Shown piece by piece: positions 1 to 8,786 of a stretch of DNA of 64,000 bases (position 1 is its first letter; the number at the start of each line of letters is the position of its first letter). Source of the DNA: Deinococcus metallilatus (GTDB taxonomy: Bacteria; Deinococcota; Deinococci; Deinococcales; Deinococcaceae); assembly GCF_004758605.1 (NCBI RefSeq), contig NZ_CP038510.1, positions 151,501-215,500 on the forward strand, written 5' to 3'. The notes beneath the pieces were generated by a model. That model saw only the letters and a program-made list of their open reading frames with translations. It made no database searches and had not been told where the DNA came from. A program made the position numbers and the translations under genes.

Positions 1-110
1 TCCATCCGCTGGTCGTTCGCTGTTGAGGAGAAAACGGGGTGAGGCATCGACCCCTGCCCCTCACGATACGCCGACGTTCCCAGCGAACCCGGCCGCGTGC
101 CTTCAGACGC

Positions 111-1139
111 TTACTCGGTGGTTTCTCCGTTCAGGCCGGTGGGCTCCTCGCGGGCGTCCTGCTGCTTCTTCGCCTGGATCGCTCGGAGAGAAGGCAACAC
201 GTGCTGCTCGAAGTACAGTGGGTCAGGCGCGTAGCGGTACTCGAAGACCTTCGTTCTGGAGGGGGTCAGATCGCGGACTTTGCCCGACCCCGTGGCATAC
301 ACGACGGCGTCGGCCGTCGCGACCAGCTCCGCGAGCTGAGGGGCGTCATGCAGGATGTAGGTCACGTCCGGCACGTGCGGCGCGAAGCGCTCGATGCCAG
401 CACGCAGGGTCGTGATGAACTCCGGCAGGGTGGACACGGCGACCACCTGCGCGCGCGGGTCGAGGGCCGCGAGGGCGATGCGGGTCGTTTCACTCGGGAT
501 GAAGAGCATGTCGGTGATGGGGGGTGCCTCCCCCACCTGCTGGCGCAGGTCCAGCACCAGGTTCGGCAGCGTCACAATCAGATCAGGCGCGGGTGCCTGT
601 GCCAGCACTGTCTCAAACTCCTGCAAGGTGGTCGCGGTCCACTGCGTGGAGGACGGCGTGAGTGTTTGCAGGAAGCGCACGTAATCTTCCGTGGCGTCCT
701 GAAAGCGCCCGATGAACATCACCCGGACACCTGCGGAGGGCAGGGTATACGGCCTGGCGGAGATGCGCTTGAGCAGTTGCTGCTGATCGAAGCCGACGTG
801 GATGGCCTCCGCAATGATCCGGTCGATCAACCCGTCAAGGTGCGCGAGCTGCCCCGGGGCCGGGTACGCGGCGGGCAACTCGTTCACGAAGGTTCCCCGG
901 CCCGGTTGGGATGAAATCAGCCCTTCTTCCTGCAACTGTCGGTACACCTGGGACACGGTGACAGGAGAAACCCCCAGTTCGTGCGCCAGATCACGCACAG
1001 TGGGAAGGCGCGTCCCCGGAGGGAAGTCGCCGCAGGCAATGCCGTACTCGACCCGCCCCTTGATCTGGAGGCCAATCGGGATCGACGTACTCCGGTTGAT
1101 CCGGAAGTCGCGGCTGAACAGGGGAGGAACGGCAACCAT
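111..1139 (-). CDS. GntR-family transcriptional regulator with periplasmic-binding-like C-terminal domain
   Basis: A 342-residue cytoplasmic regulator. Residues about 20-85 form the GntR winged helix, with the typical PGTRLPTVRDLA turn and SQPGRGTFV wing. The remaining ~240 residues are not an aminotransferase or UTRA domain; they look like a Rossmann-like ligand-sensing fold (VMFIGRF, PDLIVTLPN, ADAVVYATGS stretches). The gene diverges from the peptide-type ABC operon starting at 1405. A perfect 8-bp inverted repeat with TGTTACA arms abuts its own ATG, and a second copy lies in the operon promoter. It is therefore probably an autoregulated local repressor of the importer/hydrolase operon, with the transported compound or a product as inducer. 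The family call is firm; the ligand is unknown. Confidence 0.9.
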   Translation of the reverse strand: MVAVPPLFSRDFRINRSTSIPIGLQIKGRVEYGIACGDFPPGTRLPTVRDLAHELGVSPVTVSQVYRQLQEEGLISSQPGRGTFVNELPAAYPAPGQLAHLDGLIDRIIAEAIHVGFDQQQLLKRISARPYTLPSAGVRVMFIGRFQDATEDYVRFLQTLTPSSTQWTATTLQEFETVLAQAPAPDLIVTLPNLVLDLRQQVGEAPPITDMLFIPSETTRIALAALDPRAQVVAVSTLPEFITTLRAGIERFAPHVPDVTYILHDAPQLAELVATADAVVYATGSGKVRDLTPSRTKVFEYRYAPDPLYFEQHVLPSLRAIQAKKQQDAREEPTGLNGETTE

Positions 1140-1161
1140 CTGTTACAAGTGAGTGTAACAG
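1140..1161. promoter_or_regulatory. Probable GntR operator at the regulator's own start
   Basis: Perfect inverted repeat CTGTTACA - 6 nt - TGTAACAG ending one base before the ATG of the GntR gene. The same half-site CTGTTACAG recurs at 1270-1278 inside the divergent promoter. Spacing and symmetry are typical of GntR dimers. No Shine-Dalgarno fits between operator and ATG, so the gntR mRNA may be leaderless, which is common in Deinococcus (inference). Confidence 0.65.
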
Positions 1162-1259
1162 ATAGTCTCGCTTCCTCCATGCTTTAACCCGTCTCATCCA
1201 GCAGGTTTGGCTGTGCCGCTCAGAGAGCTGCTCGCCCAAGCGAACGGAAGACGTGGAAA

Positions 1260-1288
1260 TTGACACACCCTGTTACAGGGGCTATGCT
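1260..1288 (+). promoter_or_regulatory. Sigma-70-type promoter of the 1.4-9.7 kb operon with embedded operator
   Basis: TTGACA at 1260-1265, 17-bp spacer, TATGCT at 1283-1288. The spacer contains CTGTTACAG (1270-1278), matching the arms of the GntR palindrome at 1140-1161. A repressor bound here would cover the RNA polymerase site. Predicted transcription start is about 110 nt before the binding-protein ATG at 1405. Confidence 0.7.
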
Positions 1289-1404
1289 GCCCGCAGAACC
1301 CGCTTCTGCACGACCTGTTGGTGCCCGCGAATCCGCTGGGCGGCTGAAACCGTATGCCGTGCCAGCACCTGCCGTTCATCCCTGACCCTCACGAGGAGGC
1401 GGAT

Positions 1405-2967
1405 ATGAAACACGGAAGGCTTCTCACGTCGGCCCTGGCCCTCACCGCGTTCGGCGCGATCAGCGCACAGGCACAAACCACCCTGGTGATCGGCATTCAG
1501 TCCGATCCCACCGGCTTCGATCCAGAGGCGATCCTCAACAACACCTCGGGCTTCGTCATGTCGACGGTGTACGACAGCCTGGTGAAGTACAAACGCGGCA
1601 CCGTCGAGGTGGAGCCTGGACTCGCGCAGAGCTGGAAGATTTCCCCCGACGGCAAGACGTATACCTTCACCCTGCGGAAGGGGGTCACCTTCCAGGACGG
1701 CACGCCCTTCAACGCGCAGACCTTCGTGAAAAGCCTGGACCGCCTCTTCAAGAAGAACGATTCCGCCTACATCTACAACACCGGCCCCGTCGAGAGTTAC
1801 ATCGACTTCACGTACGGTCCCATGGACAGTTACCAAGCCACCGGCCCCTACACCGTCCAGTTCAAGCTCAAGAAGCCGTTCGCCCCGTTCCTCACCAGTC
1901 TGGCGATGGTCTGGAACGGGGTCGTGAGTCCTGCGGCCGCCGCAAAGTTCGGCAAGGACTTCCGCAACAACCCGGTCGGCACCGGCCCCTTCGTCTTCAA
2001 GGAGTGGGTGCGGGGCGATCACGTCACCCTCGCTGCCAACCCCAACTACTGGGGGGGCAAGCCCAAGGTGGACCGCCTCATCTTCAAGGTGATTCCCGAT
2101 CCGCAGGCGGCGGTCCTGGCCCTGAAACGCGGGGAGGTGCAGATTCTCGCGGACGTCAGCAACCAGACCATCCCGGCCATCCGCGCCGACCCGAACCTGC
2201 GGCTCCTGACGCAGCCCGGTCTCACTATCAGCGGCGTCAGCCTGCCCTTCAATGTGAAGCCCTTCAGTGACGTGCGGGTGCGCCAGGCCCTGAACTACGC
2301 CATCGACAAGGACGCCCTGAACCGCACGCTGTACCAGGGCCTTGCCAAGACCCTCACCTCGCCCCTGCCAGAAGCGCAGTGGGGGTTCGACCCGAGCCTG
2401 AAGGGATATCCGTACGACCCGCAAAAGGCCAAGCAATTGCTCACCGCCGCTGGCTACCCCAACGGCTTCACTGCTGAACTCCTCGCTTACAACACCGCGC
2501 GCGGCTACAATCCTGCCGGGCCGCAACTCGCCATCGCCATCCAGGGGTACCTCAAACAGATCGGCGTGAACGTGAACGTGAAGCAGATGGAGTTCGGCTC
2601 GTTCCTCAGCACCGTCCGCTCGGGCAAGTATGGCGGTATGGCCCTCACCGGCTGGTCGGGCGACAACGGCGACCCCGACAACTTCCTGTACGAGCTGTTC
2701 GCCTCGCCCAACATCCCCGTCGGGAATACCTCCGGTTACAAGAATCCCAAGGTGGACGCCCTGCTCCAGCAGGCGCAGTTCAGCACCGACCGGAACCAAC
2801 GTGTGAAGCTCTACCAGCAGGCGCAACGCCAGATCATGCAGGATGCGCCGTGGATTTTCGTCAACTCCACCTTGCAGGTGCGCGCGGCGCGCAAGGAAGT
2901 GCAGGGCCTCACCTTGAATCCCACGCAGATGTTCCTGGACATGCAGGACGTCTCGCTGACGAAGTGA
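1405..2967 (+). CDS. Peptide-type ABC transporter substrate-binding protein (SBP family 5)
   Basis: A 520-residue extracytoplasmic binding protein of the DppA/OppA family. The start at MKHGRLL is chosen because AGGAGG lies just upstream and it opens directly into a signal peptide (hydrophobic LTSALALTAFGA, then AQAQ cleavage region). The SBP_bac_5 fold follows: an LVIGIQSDPTGFDP start, a LAQSWKISPDGKTYTF motif near residue 80, and the NPVGTGPF and ALNYAIDKDAL signatures. It is the first gene of an operon with two permeases 23 bp downstream. The nature of the downstream enzymes suggests a small amidated or acylated peptide-like substrate. SBP-5 proteins also bind opines, nickel and oligosaccharides, so the ligand is open. 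Confidence 0.93.
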   Translation: MKHGRLLTSALALTAFGAISAQAQTTLVIGIQSDPTGFDPEAILNNTSGFVMSTVYDSLVKYKRGTVEVEPGLAQSWKISPDGKTYTFTLRKGVTFQDGTPFNAQTFVKSLDRLFKKNDSAYIYNTGPVESYIDFTYGPMDSYQATGPYTVQFKLKKPFAPFLTSLAMVWNGVVSPAAAAKFGKDFRNNPVGTGPFVFKEWVRGDHVTLAANPNYWGGKPKVDRLIFKVIPDPQAAVLALKRGEVQILADVSNQTIPAIRADPNLRLLTQPGLTISGVSLPFNVKPFSDVRVRQALNYAIDKDALNRTLYQGLAKTLTSPLPEAQWGFDPSLKGYPYDPQKAKQLLTAAGYPNGFTAELLAYNTARGYNPAGPQLAIAIQGYLKQIGVNVNVKQMEFGSFLSTVRSGKYGGMALTGWSGDNGDPDNFLYELFASPNIPVGNTSGYKNPKVDALLQQAQFSTDRNQRVKLYQQAQRQIMQDAPWIFVNSTLQVRAARKEVQGLTLNPTQMFLDMQDVSLTK

Positions 2968-2990
2968 GGCCGGACCAGGCCGGGTGAGGC

Positions 2991-3995
2991 ATGACCAGGT
3001 ACATCGCCAACCGACTCGTGCAACTGCTGATCGTCCTGTTCGGCGTGAGCCTGCTGGTGTTCATCGCGATGCGCGTTTTGCCGGGCGACGTGGCGACGCT
3101 GCTGCTGGGGGAGCGGGCCACGCCCGAGCAGCTCACCCGCCTGCGGCATCAGATCGGCCTCGACCAGCCGCTGCCCGTGCAGTACCTCAGGTTCTTGGGG
3201 GGCGTGCTGCACGGGGACTTCGGCACCTCCATCAAGACGAACACCAGCGCGCTGGGGGAGGTGCTGCGCGCCTTTCCCACCACGTTGCAACTCAGTTTCG
3301 CGGCGCTGGCGCTCGCCGTCCTGGTGGCGGTCCCGCTGGGGGTCCTGGCCGCCCGGCGCCCGTACTCGTGGCTGGACAACCTGATCATGGCCCTGTCCCT
3401 GGTCGGCGTCAGCATGCCGATCTTCTGGCTCTCGCTGATGCTGATCCTGGTGTTCGGTGGGTTGCTGGGGTGGTTGCCCACCGGGGGCAGCCTGCCCATT
3501 GGGGCGGAATTGCCGCGCGTGACGGGCCTGACCATCCTCGACAGTCTGCTGGCGCGCCGCCCGGACCTCACGCTGGCCAGCGTGCAGCACCTGATTCTGC
3601 CCACCGTCGCGCTCGCGACGATCCCGCTCGCGCTGATCACCCGCATCACCCGCTCGGAGATGCTGGGGGTGCTGTCCAACGACTACGTGCGGACGGCGCG
3701 GGCCAAGGGCCTGCCGGAACGCGACGTGATCCGCAAGCACGCCCTGCGCAACGCGCTGATTCCGGTGGTGACCGTGATCGGGCTGCAACTCGGGCTGCTG
3801 CTCTCCGGTGCCTTTCTCACCGAGACGATCTTCGCGCTGCCCGGTGTGGGTCGCCTGATGATCGAGTCGATCCTGTCCCGCGACTACCCCGTGGTGCAGG
3901 CCGCCGCGCTCGTCGTGGCGACCATCTTCATCCTGGTGAACCTGCTGGTGGACCTCACCTACGGACTCATCGACCCGAGGATTCAGTACCAATGA
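2991..3995 (+). CDS. Peptide-type ABC transporter permease, DppB-like
   Basis: 334-residue inner-membrane permease with six predicted membrane segments. The N-terminal family motif (YIANRLVQLLIVLFGVSLLVF) and the ATPase-docking loop RTARAKG...HALRNALIPV near residue 225 are intact. It pairs with the DppC-like protein whose ATG overlaps its stop (ATGA). Together they form the channel for the binding protein encoded upstream. No ATPase gene follows, so the energising subunits must come from elsewhere. Confidence 0.93.
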   Translation: MTRYIANRLVQLLIVLFGVSLLVFIAMRVLPGDVATLLLGERATPEQLTRLRHQIGLDQPLPVQYLRFLGGVLHGDFGTSIKTNTSALGEVLRAFPTTLQLSFAALALAVLVAVPLGVLAARRPYSWLDNLIMALSLVGVSMPIFWLSLMLILVFGGLLGWLPTGGSLPIGAELPRVTGLTILDSLLARRPDLTLASVQHLILPTVALATIPLALITRITRSEMLGVLSNDYVRTARAKGLPERDVIRKHALRNALIPVVTVIGLQLGLLLSGAFLTETIFALPGVGRLMIESILSRDYPVVQAAALVVATIFILVNLLVDLTYGLIDPRIQYQ

Positions 3996-4849
3996 CCACC
4001 TTGACCCCACCGGCGGCAACGCGGCGCACGTGGCTGCGCAAGTGGTTACGCCGCCCCACGGTGGTGCTCGGTGCCGCGCTGGTGCTGCTGTTCCTGTTCC
4101 TGGCCGTCGCCGCGCCGCTGGTGGCACCCTACGACCCCATTCAGCAGGACTTCCTGCGGCCCACCATGCCGCCCAGTCCTCAGCACTGGCTGGGCACCGA
4201 CCAGTATGGCCGCGACCTGCTCAGCCGCGTGATCTACGGGGCGCGAACTGCCCTGCTCGCCGTGCTGGTCGCGGACGGCCTGGCCCTGGTCCTGGGAGGC
4301 TTCCTGGGACTGCTGGCTGGGTACTACCGTGGCTGGGTGGACAGCGTGCTGATGCGGGTGATGGACGTGCTGCTGGCTTTCCCATACCTGCTGCTCGCGC
4401 TGATCATCGTGGCGGGGCTGGGGCCGAGCCTGCTCAATGCCATGATCGCCATCGGGATCGTGTACACGCCGCAGTACGCCCGGCTGATTCGCGGGCAGGT
4501 GCTCTCGGTGCGCGAACTGGAGTACGTGCAGTCGGCGCGGGCGCTGGGCGCGAACGACGCGCGCGTGATGCTGCGGCACGTCCTGCCCAACAGCGTGATC
4601 GCGCTGGTGGTCCTCGCCACCCTCCAGGCCGGGACGGTGATCGTCGAGACGGCGGCCCTGTCCTTCCTGGGCCTGGGCGCGCAGCCTCCCACCCCCGACT
4701 GGGGGGCGATCCTGGCGGACGGGCAGAGTTACTTCCTGACCGCCTGGTGGATCGCCACCTTTCCCGGCCTCGCCATCCTGCTCGTCGTGCTGGGCTTCAA
4801 CCTGCTAGGAGACGCCCTGCGCGACCAGCTCGACCCCCGCCGCCGTTAG
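3992..4849 (+). CDS. Peptide-type ABC transporter permease, DppC-like
   Basis: 285 residues. The start is fixed by the ATGA overlap with the DppB-like gene. It has the N-terminal OppC-type segment (RRPTVVLGAALVLLFLFL), the conserved HWLGTDQYGRDLLSRV motif near residue 70, and the cytoplasmic loop QSARALGANDARVMLRHVLPNS that docks to the ATPase. Five to six membrane spans are expected. The next gene (creatininase family) begins 9 bp later, so transport and enzymatic processing are co-expressed. Confidence 0.92.
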   Translation: MTTLTPPAATRRTWLRKWLRRPTVVLGAALVLLFLFLAVAAPLVAPYDPIQQDFLRPTMPPSPQHWLGTDQYGRDLLSRVIYGARTALLAVLVADGLALVLGGFLGLLAGYYRGWVDSVLMRVMDVLLAFPYLLLALIIVAGLGPSLLNAMIAIGIVYTPQYARLIRGQVLSVRELEYVQSARALGANDARVMLRHVLPNSVIALVVLATLQAGTVIVETAALSFLGLGAQPPTPDWGAILADGQSYFLTAWWIATFPGLAILLVVLGFNLLGDALRDQLDPRRR

Positions 4850-4858
4850 AGGAGTCTC

Positions 4859-5593
4859 ATGCGTGTCTGTGAAATGAACTGGATGCAGCTCGAAGCCTAT
4901 CTGGAGCGCGACGACCGCGCCGTAATCCCGCTGGGCAGCACCGAGCAGCACGGCTACCTGAGCCTGTGCGTGGACAACATCCTGCCTGAGCGGCTGGCGG
5001 CGGAGGTCGCGGAGCCGCTCGGCGTGCCGGTCTTTCCCACCCTGAACTACGGCATCACGCCCTATTTCGCGGCGTATCCCGGTTCGGTCAGCCTGCGGGT
5101 GGAAACGTACCTGCGCGTGCTGCGGGACATCCTCGACAGCCTGGCGCGCAGCGGTTTCCGCCGCTTCTTGCTGGTGAACGGGCACGGGGGCAACAGCCCC
5201 GCGCAGGGTTTGGTGGCGGAATGGACCGCCGAGCATCCCGACTGCCAGGTGCTGTTCCACAACTGGTGGAACGCGCCGCGGGCCTGGCAGGAGGTGCAGC
5301 GCATCGACCCGGTGGCGTCCCATGCGTCCTGGATGGAGAACTTTCCCTGGACGCGCCTGACAGGGGTGCAGCTCCCGGACATCCAGAAACCGATGACGGA
5401 CCTGGACCGCCTGCGCCTGCTGGCTCCCGCACGCCTGCGCGAGACGCTGGGGGACGGGAATTACGGCGGGCTGTACCAGCGGCCCGACGAGGACATGCAG
5501 GCCCTCTGGAACGCGGCGGTGCAGGAAACCCGCGACCTGTTGCAGCACGGCTGGCTGCCGCAGCCGGACGCCGCAGCGCAGGAGCGCGCATGA
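4859..5593 (+). CDS. Creatininase-family amidohydrolase
   Basis: 244 residues, the usual size for this metal-dependent, cytoplasmic family, which includes creatinine amidohydrolase, FAPy deformylase and MftE-type peptidases. Visible signatures are VIPLGSTEQHG near the N terminus (metal-binding Glu and His) and VNGHGGN near residue 105 (metal-binding His and substrate loop). A good GAGGAG ribosome site precedes the ATG. Its position directly after the importer suggests it opens a cyclic amide or cleaves an amide in the imported compound. True creatininase activity is not implied. Confidence 0.85.
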   Translation: MRVCEMNWMQLEAYLERDDRAVIPLGSTEQHGYLSLCVDNILPERLAAEVAEPLGVPVFPTLNYGITPYFAAYPGSVSLRVETYLRVLRDILDSLARSGFRRFLLVNGHGGNSPAQGLVAEWTAEHPDCQVLFHNWWNAPRAWQEVQRIDPVASHASWMENFPWTRLTGVQLPDIQKPMTDLDRLRLLAPARLRETLGDGNYGGLYQRPDEDMQALWNAAVQETRDLLQHGWLPQPDAAAQERA

Positions 5594-6618
5594 GGGTGCT
5601 GGTGTGGGGCGCGGGGGCGATCGGCGGCACGCTGGGCGCCTCCTTCACCCGCGCCGGACATGACGTGACCCTGGTGGACCGCGCCCCGGAACACGTGCAG
5701 GCGATCCGGGGCACCGGCCTGGGGATCACCGGCCCCATCGACGAGTTCAGCGTGCGGGCGCCCGCCTTCACCCCCGAGGAACTTCAAGGCACCTGGGACA
5801 CGGTCATCCTCTGCACCAAGGCGCAGGACACCGCGCAGGCGGCGCGGCAACTGGAGCCGCACCTCACGGCCCACGGCGTCGTCGTCTCGGCGCAGAACGG
5901 CCTGAACGAGTTGGTGCTGGCGCGCGAGCTGGGGGAAGCGCGGGTGATGGGCTGCTTCGTGAACTTCGGCGCGGATTACCACGGCCCCGGCCTGATTCAC
6001 TACGGGGGGCGCGGGGCGGTGGTGTTGGGTGAGCTGGACGGGCAGGACACACCCCGCCTGCACGACCTGCACGGGCTGTTCCTGACCTTCGATGACCGGG
6101 CCATCACCACGCCGAACATCTGGGGCTACCTGTGGAGCAAGCTGGCGTACGGGGCGCTGCTGTTCGCCACGGCCCTCACGAACGACAGCATTGCCGACGC
6201 GCTGGCCCGCCTGGAGTACCGTTCCACCTACATGGCCCTCGCGCGTGAGGTGCTGCGGGTGGCCGCCGCGCAGGGTATCCGGCCCGAGGCGTTCGACGGC
6301 TTCGACCCGGCGGCGTTCCTGCCGGGGGCCAGCGACGAGCAGGCCGCGCGGTCCCTGGACGATCTGGTCGCTTTCAACCGCCGCTCGGCCAAGACCCACA
6401 GCGGTATCTGGCGTGACCTGGCGGTCCGGCGGCGGCCCACCGAGGTCGTGCAGGAGGAGAGTATCGTCCGGGCCGGGCGCGAGGTGGGGGTACCGACGCC
6501 CATCACCGCGCGCCTGGTGGCGATCGTTCGGGACCTGGAGGCGGGGCGGCGGTCCCTGGGCCTCGAAAACTTGGACCTGCTGCGCGAAACCGCCGAGGCG
6601 GCGGGGAGCCGGGCGTGA
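5590..6618 (+). CDS. Ketopantoate reductase (PanE/ApbA) family dehydrogenase
   Basis: 342 residues. The start overlaps the creatininase stop (ATGA). The N-terminal Rossmann motif GAGAIGGTLGASFTRAGHDV binds NADP, followed by VILCTKAQDT, SAQNGLNE and, in the C-terminal helical domain, the family's Lys/Asn region (LWSKLAYGALLFATALTNDS). The protein is longer than typical PanE (~300) and sits in a catabolic operon, so pantothenate synthesis is unlikely. More plausibly it oxidises or reduces a 2-hydroxy/2-oxo acid made from the imported substrate. Confidence 0.83.
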   Translation: MRVLVWGAGAIGGTLGASFTRAGHDVTLVDRAPEHVQAIRGTGLGITGPIDEFSVRAPAFTPEELQGTWDTVILCTKAQDTAQAARQLEPHLTAHGVVVSAQNGLNELVLARELGEARVMGCFVNFGADYHGPGLIHYGGRGAVVLGELDGQDTPRLHDLHGLFLTFDDRAITTPNIWGYLWSKLAYGALLFATALTNDSIADALARLEYRSTYMALAREVLRVAAAQGIRPEAFDGFDPAAFLPGASDEQAARSLDDLVAFNRRSAKTHSGIWRDLAVRRRPTEVVQEESIVRAGREVGVPTPITARLVAIVRDLEAGRRSLGLENLDLLRETAEAAGSRA

Positions 6619-7379
6619 ACATCCGTTTCGATGGGCAGACGGTGATCGTGACGGGGGCGGCCCACGGCTTCGGGCGCGCGATCTCCCTCGCCTTTGCCGA
6701 ACGCGGCGCGAACGTCTGGGCCTGCGACGTGAACCGAGACGGCCTCGCCCTGACCGAACAACAGGCCCGCGAACAGGGCACGGCGCTGAACGTCCGCGTG
6801 GTGGACGTGACCGACCGTGAGCAGATCCAGGCCTTCGTGCAGGAGGCGAGTGGGGGAGAGCGGGTGGACGTGCTGGTGAACAACGCGGGCGGCGTGCTGG
6901 GCCAGGTGGGCCGCCCGCTCGAAGAGATCAGTGAGGAGGACTGGCACGCGATCTTCGGCGTGAACGTGGACGGTGCGTTCTACTTCGCGCAGGCGGTGGC
7001 CCCGTTGATGAAGGCGCGGCACTCCGGGCGCATCGTCAACATCTCCAGCGGGGCGGGGCTGGGCGTGAGCCTGACCGGCATCCAGGCCTACGCGAGCGCG
7101 AAGGCCGCGCAGATCGGCCTGACGCGGCAGCTCGCGCACGAACTCGGCCCTTTCGGCATCACGGTGAACAACGTGGCGCCGGGCTTCGTGCGGAGCAATC
7201 CCACCACCGAGCGGCAGTGGGAGAGTTACGGCGAGGCGGGGCAGCGGAAGCTGGTGGAGGGGATCGCCCTCAAGAAGCTGGGCACGCCCGAGGACATCGC
7301 CTCCGCTGTCCTGTTCTTCGCGTCGGAGTACGCGGGCTGGATCACCGGCCAGGTCCTCAGCGTCGACGGGGGGAAGTGA
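6615..7379 (+). CDS. SDR-family NAD(P)-dependent oxidoreductase
   Basis: 254 residues; GTG start overlapping the previous stop (GTGA). Classical short-chain dehydrogenase: cofactor motif TGAAHGFGRA at residues ~13-22, NNAGG near 90, catalytic Ser in NISSGAG, and the YASAK catalytic Tyr/Lys pair near 155-160. The C-terminal WITGQVLSVDGG motif is typical of the FabG-like group. It presumably interconverts an alcohol and ketone in the same pathway as its tightly coupled neighbours. Confidence 0.9.
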   Translation: MNIRFDGQTVIVTGAAHGFGRAISLAFAERGANVWACDVNRDGLALTEQQAREQGTALNVRVVDVTDREQIQAFVQEASGGERVDVLVNNAGGVLGQVGRPLEEISEEDWHAIFGVNVDGAFYFAQAVAPLMKARHSGRIVNISSGAGLGVSLTGIQAYASAKAAQIGLTRQLAHELGPFGITVNNVAPGFVRSNPTTERQWESYGEAGQRKLVEGIALKKLGTPEDIASAVLFFASEYAGWITGQVLSVDGGK

Positions 7380-8770
7380 TGACGGAAGCGGTCGAGGCCT
7401 ACTTGCGGCAACACGAGGCACGCCACCTGGAGGAGTTGCGCGAGTTCGTGGCGCTGCCCAGCGTCAGCACCGACTCGCGGCACGCGCCTGATGTCCGCCG
7501 CGCTGCGGAATGGGTCGCCGCGCAACTCCGCGCCGCTGGTCCGCTGGATGTCCGTGTCCACGACACCGCCGGGCATCCGGTGGTGACGGCGGAGTGGACC
7601 GGTGCCCCCGGCGCGCCCACCATCCTGATCTACGGCCACTACGACGTGCAGCCCCCCGATCCCCTCGACCGCTGGGATTCTCCCCCCTTCGAGCTGAGCG
7701 AACGGGACGGACGCCTGTACGGGCGCGGCGTGTCGGACGACAAGGCCCCCCTGCTGATCCCGATCAAGGTGGTCGAGGCGTATTTCGCGGCGCAGGGGAC
7801 CCTGCCCGTCAACGTGAAGTTCCTGTTCGAGGGCGAGGAGGAGATCGGCAGCCCCAGCCTCGCGCCCTTCGTGCGGGCGCACGCGGACGCACTGCGGGCC
7901 GATTTCGTGGTGTCGGCGGACGGGGGCATGTGGCGGGCGGACATTCCCACGCTCACGGTCAGTGCACGCGGCCTGTGCGGGCTGGAATTCACGCTGCGCG
8001 GCCCCGCCAAGGACCTGCACTCCGGGCGGCACGGGGGCGCAGTCCAGAACCCCCTGCACGCGGTCTCCGCGCTGATCGCCTCCCTGCACGACCCGGACGG
8101 GCGCGTGGCGGTGGCGGGTTTCTACGACGGCGTGGCCGACCCCAGTCCGAAGGAACGGGCAGACTACGCGGCGCTCCCCTTCGACGAGGAAGCCTATCTG
8201 CGCGAGGTCGGCAGTCCCGGCCCCTTCGGCGAGCCGGGATACACCACCCTGGAACGCCAGTGGCGGCGGCCCACCCTGGAGGTCAATGGCCTGTGGGGCG
8301 GCTACACGGGGGAGGGCAGCAAGACCGTCCTCCCCAGCGAGGCGCACGCGAAGATCACCTGCCGTCTGGTGCCCGGGCAGGACCCACAGGCCGTGCGGGA
8401 CAAGGTCGCCGCCCACCTGCATACTCACTGTCCGCCCGGCGTGACGCTCGACCTGCACCTCTCGGATCACGGCGCTCCCGCCTACCGCATTCCCGACGAC
8501 CACCTGGGCCTGCGCGTGGCGCGCGCCGCGCAGCGCGACGTGTACGGCACCGAACCCCTCACCGTGGGGATGGGCGGCAGCATTCCCATCTGCGAGACAT
8601 TCCACGAGGCGCTGGGGATGGACACGGTGTTCTTCTCCTTCGCGGTGGGGGACGAGAACATCCACGCCCCCAACGAGTTTTTCCGGCTCCCACGCTTCGG
8701 CGAGGGGACACGCGCCTGGGCACGCTACTTCGCCCATCTGGCGCATCTTGAGGAACCGGCAGCGATCTGA
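7379..8770 (+). CDS. M20-family metallopeptidase (dipeptidase/deacylase)
   Basis: 463 residues; its ATG overlaps the preceding TGA by one base (TGATG). Signatures are the first zinc His/Asp in IYGHYDVQPPDPLDRW (~80), the bridging Asp in GRGVSDDKAP, the catalytic Glu pair in FEGEEEIGSPSL, the dimerisation-domain insert from ~190, and the C-terminal GGSIPICETF zinc region. The sequence belongs to the CNDP/ArgE-like dipeptidase branch. It is probably cytoplasmic and hydrolyses a peptide or N-acyl amino acid brought in by the upstream importer. Confidence 0.9.
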   Translation: MTEAVEAYLRQHEARHLEELREFVALPSVSTDSRHAPDVRRAAEWVAAQLRAAGPLDVRVHDTAGHPVVTAEWTGAPGAPTILIYGHYDVQPPDPLDRWDSPPFELSERDGRLYGRGVSDDKAPLLIPIKVVEAYFAAQGTLPVNVKFLFEGEEEIGSPSLAPFVRAHADALRADFVVSADGGMWRADIPTLTVSARGLCGLEFTLRGPAKDLHSGRHGGAVQNPLHAVSALIASLHDPDGRVAVAGFYDGVADPSPKERADYAALPFDEEAYLREVGSPGPFGEPGYTTLERQWRRPTLEVNGLWGGYTGEGSKTVLPSEAHAKITCRLVPGQDPQAVRDKVAAHLHTHCPPGVTLDLHLSDHGAPAYRIPDDHLGLRVARAAQRDVYGTEPLTVGMGGSIPICETFHEALGMDTVFFSFAVGDENIHAPNEFFRLPRFGEGTRAWARYFAHLAHLEEPAAI

Positions 8771-8786
8771 CCTTCCAGGTGAAGCC

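Noticed and set aside
1282..2826. 514-codon minus-strand frame over the SBP gene
   Set aside because: Opposite a clear SBP-5 gene with signal peptide; no recognisable domain.
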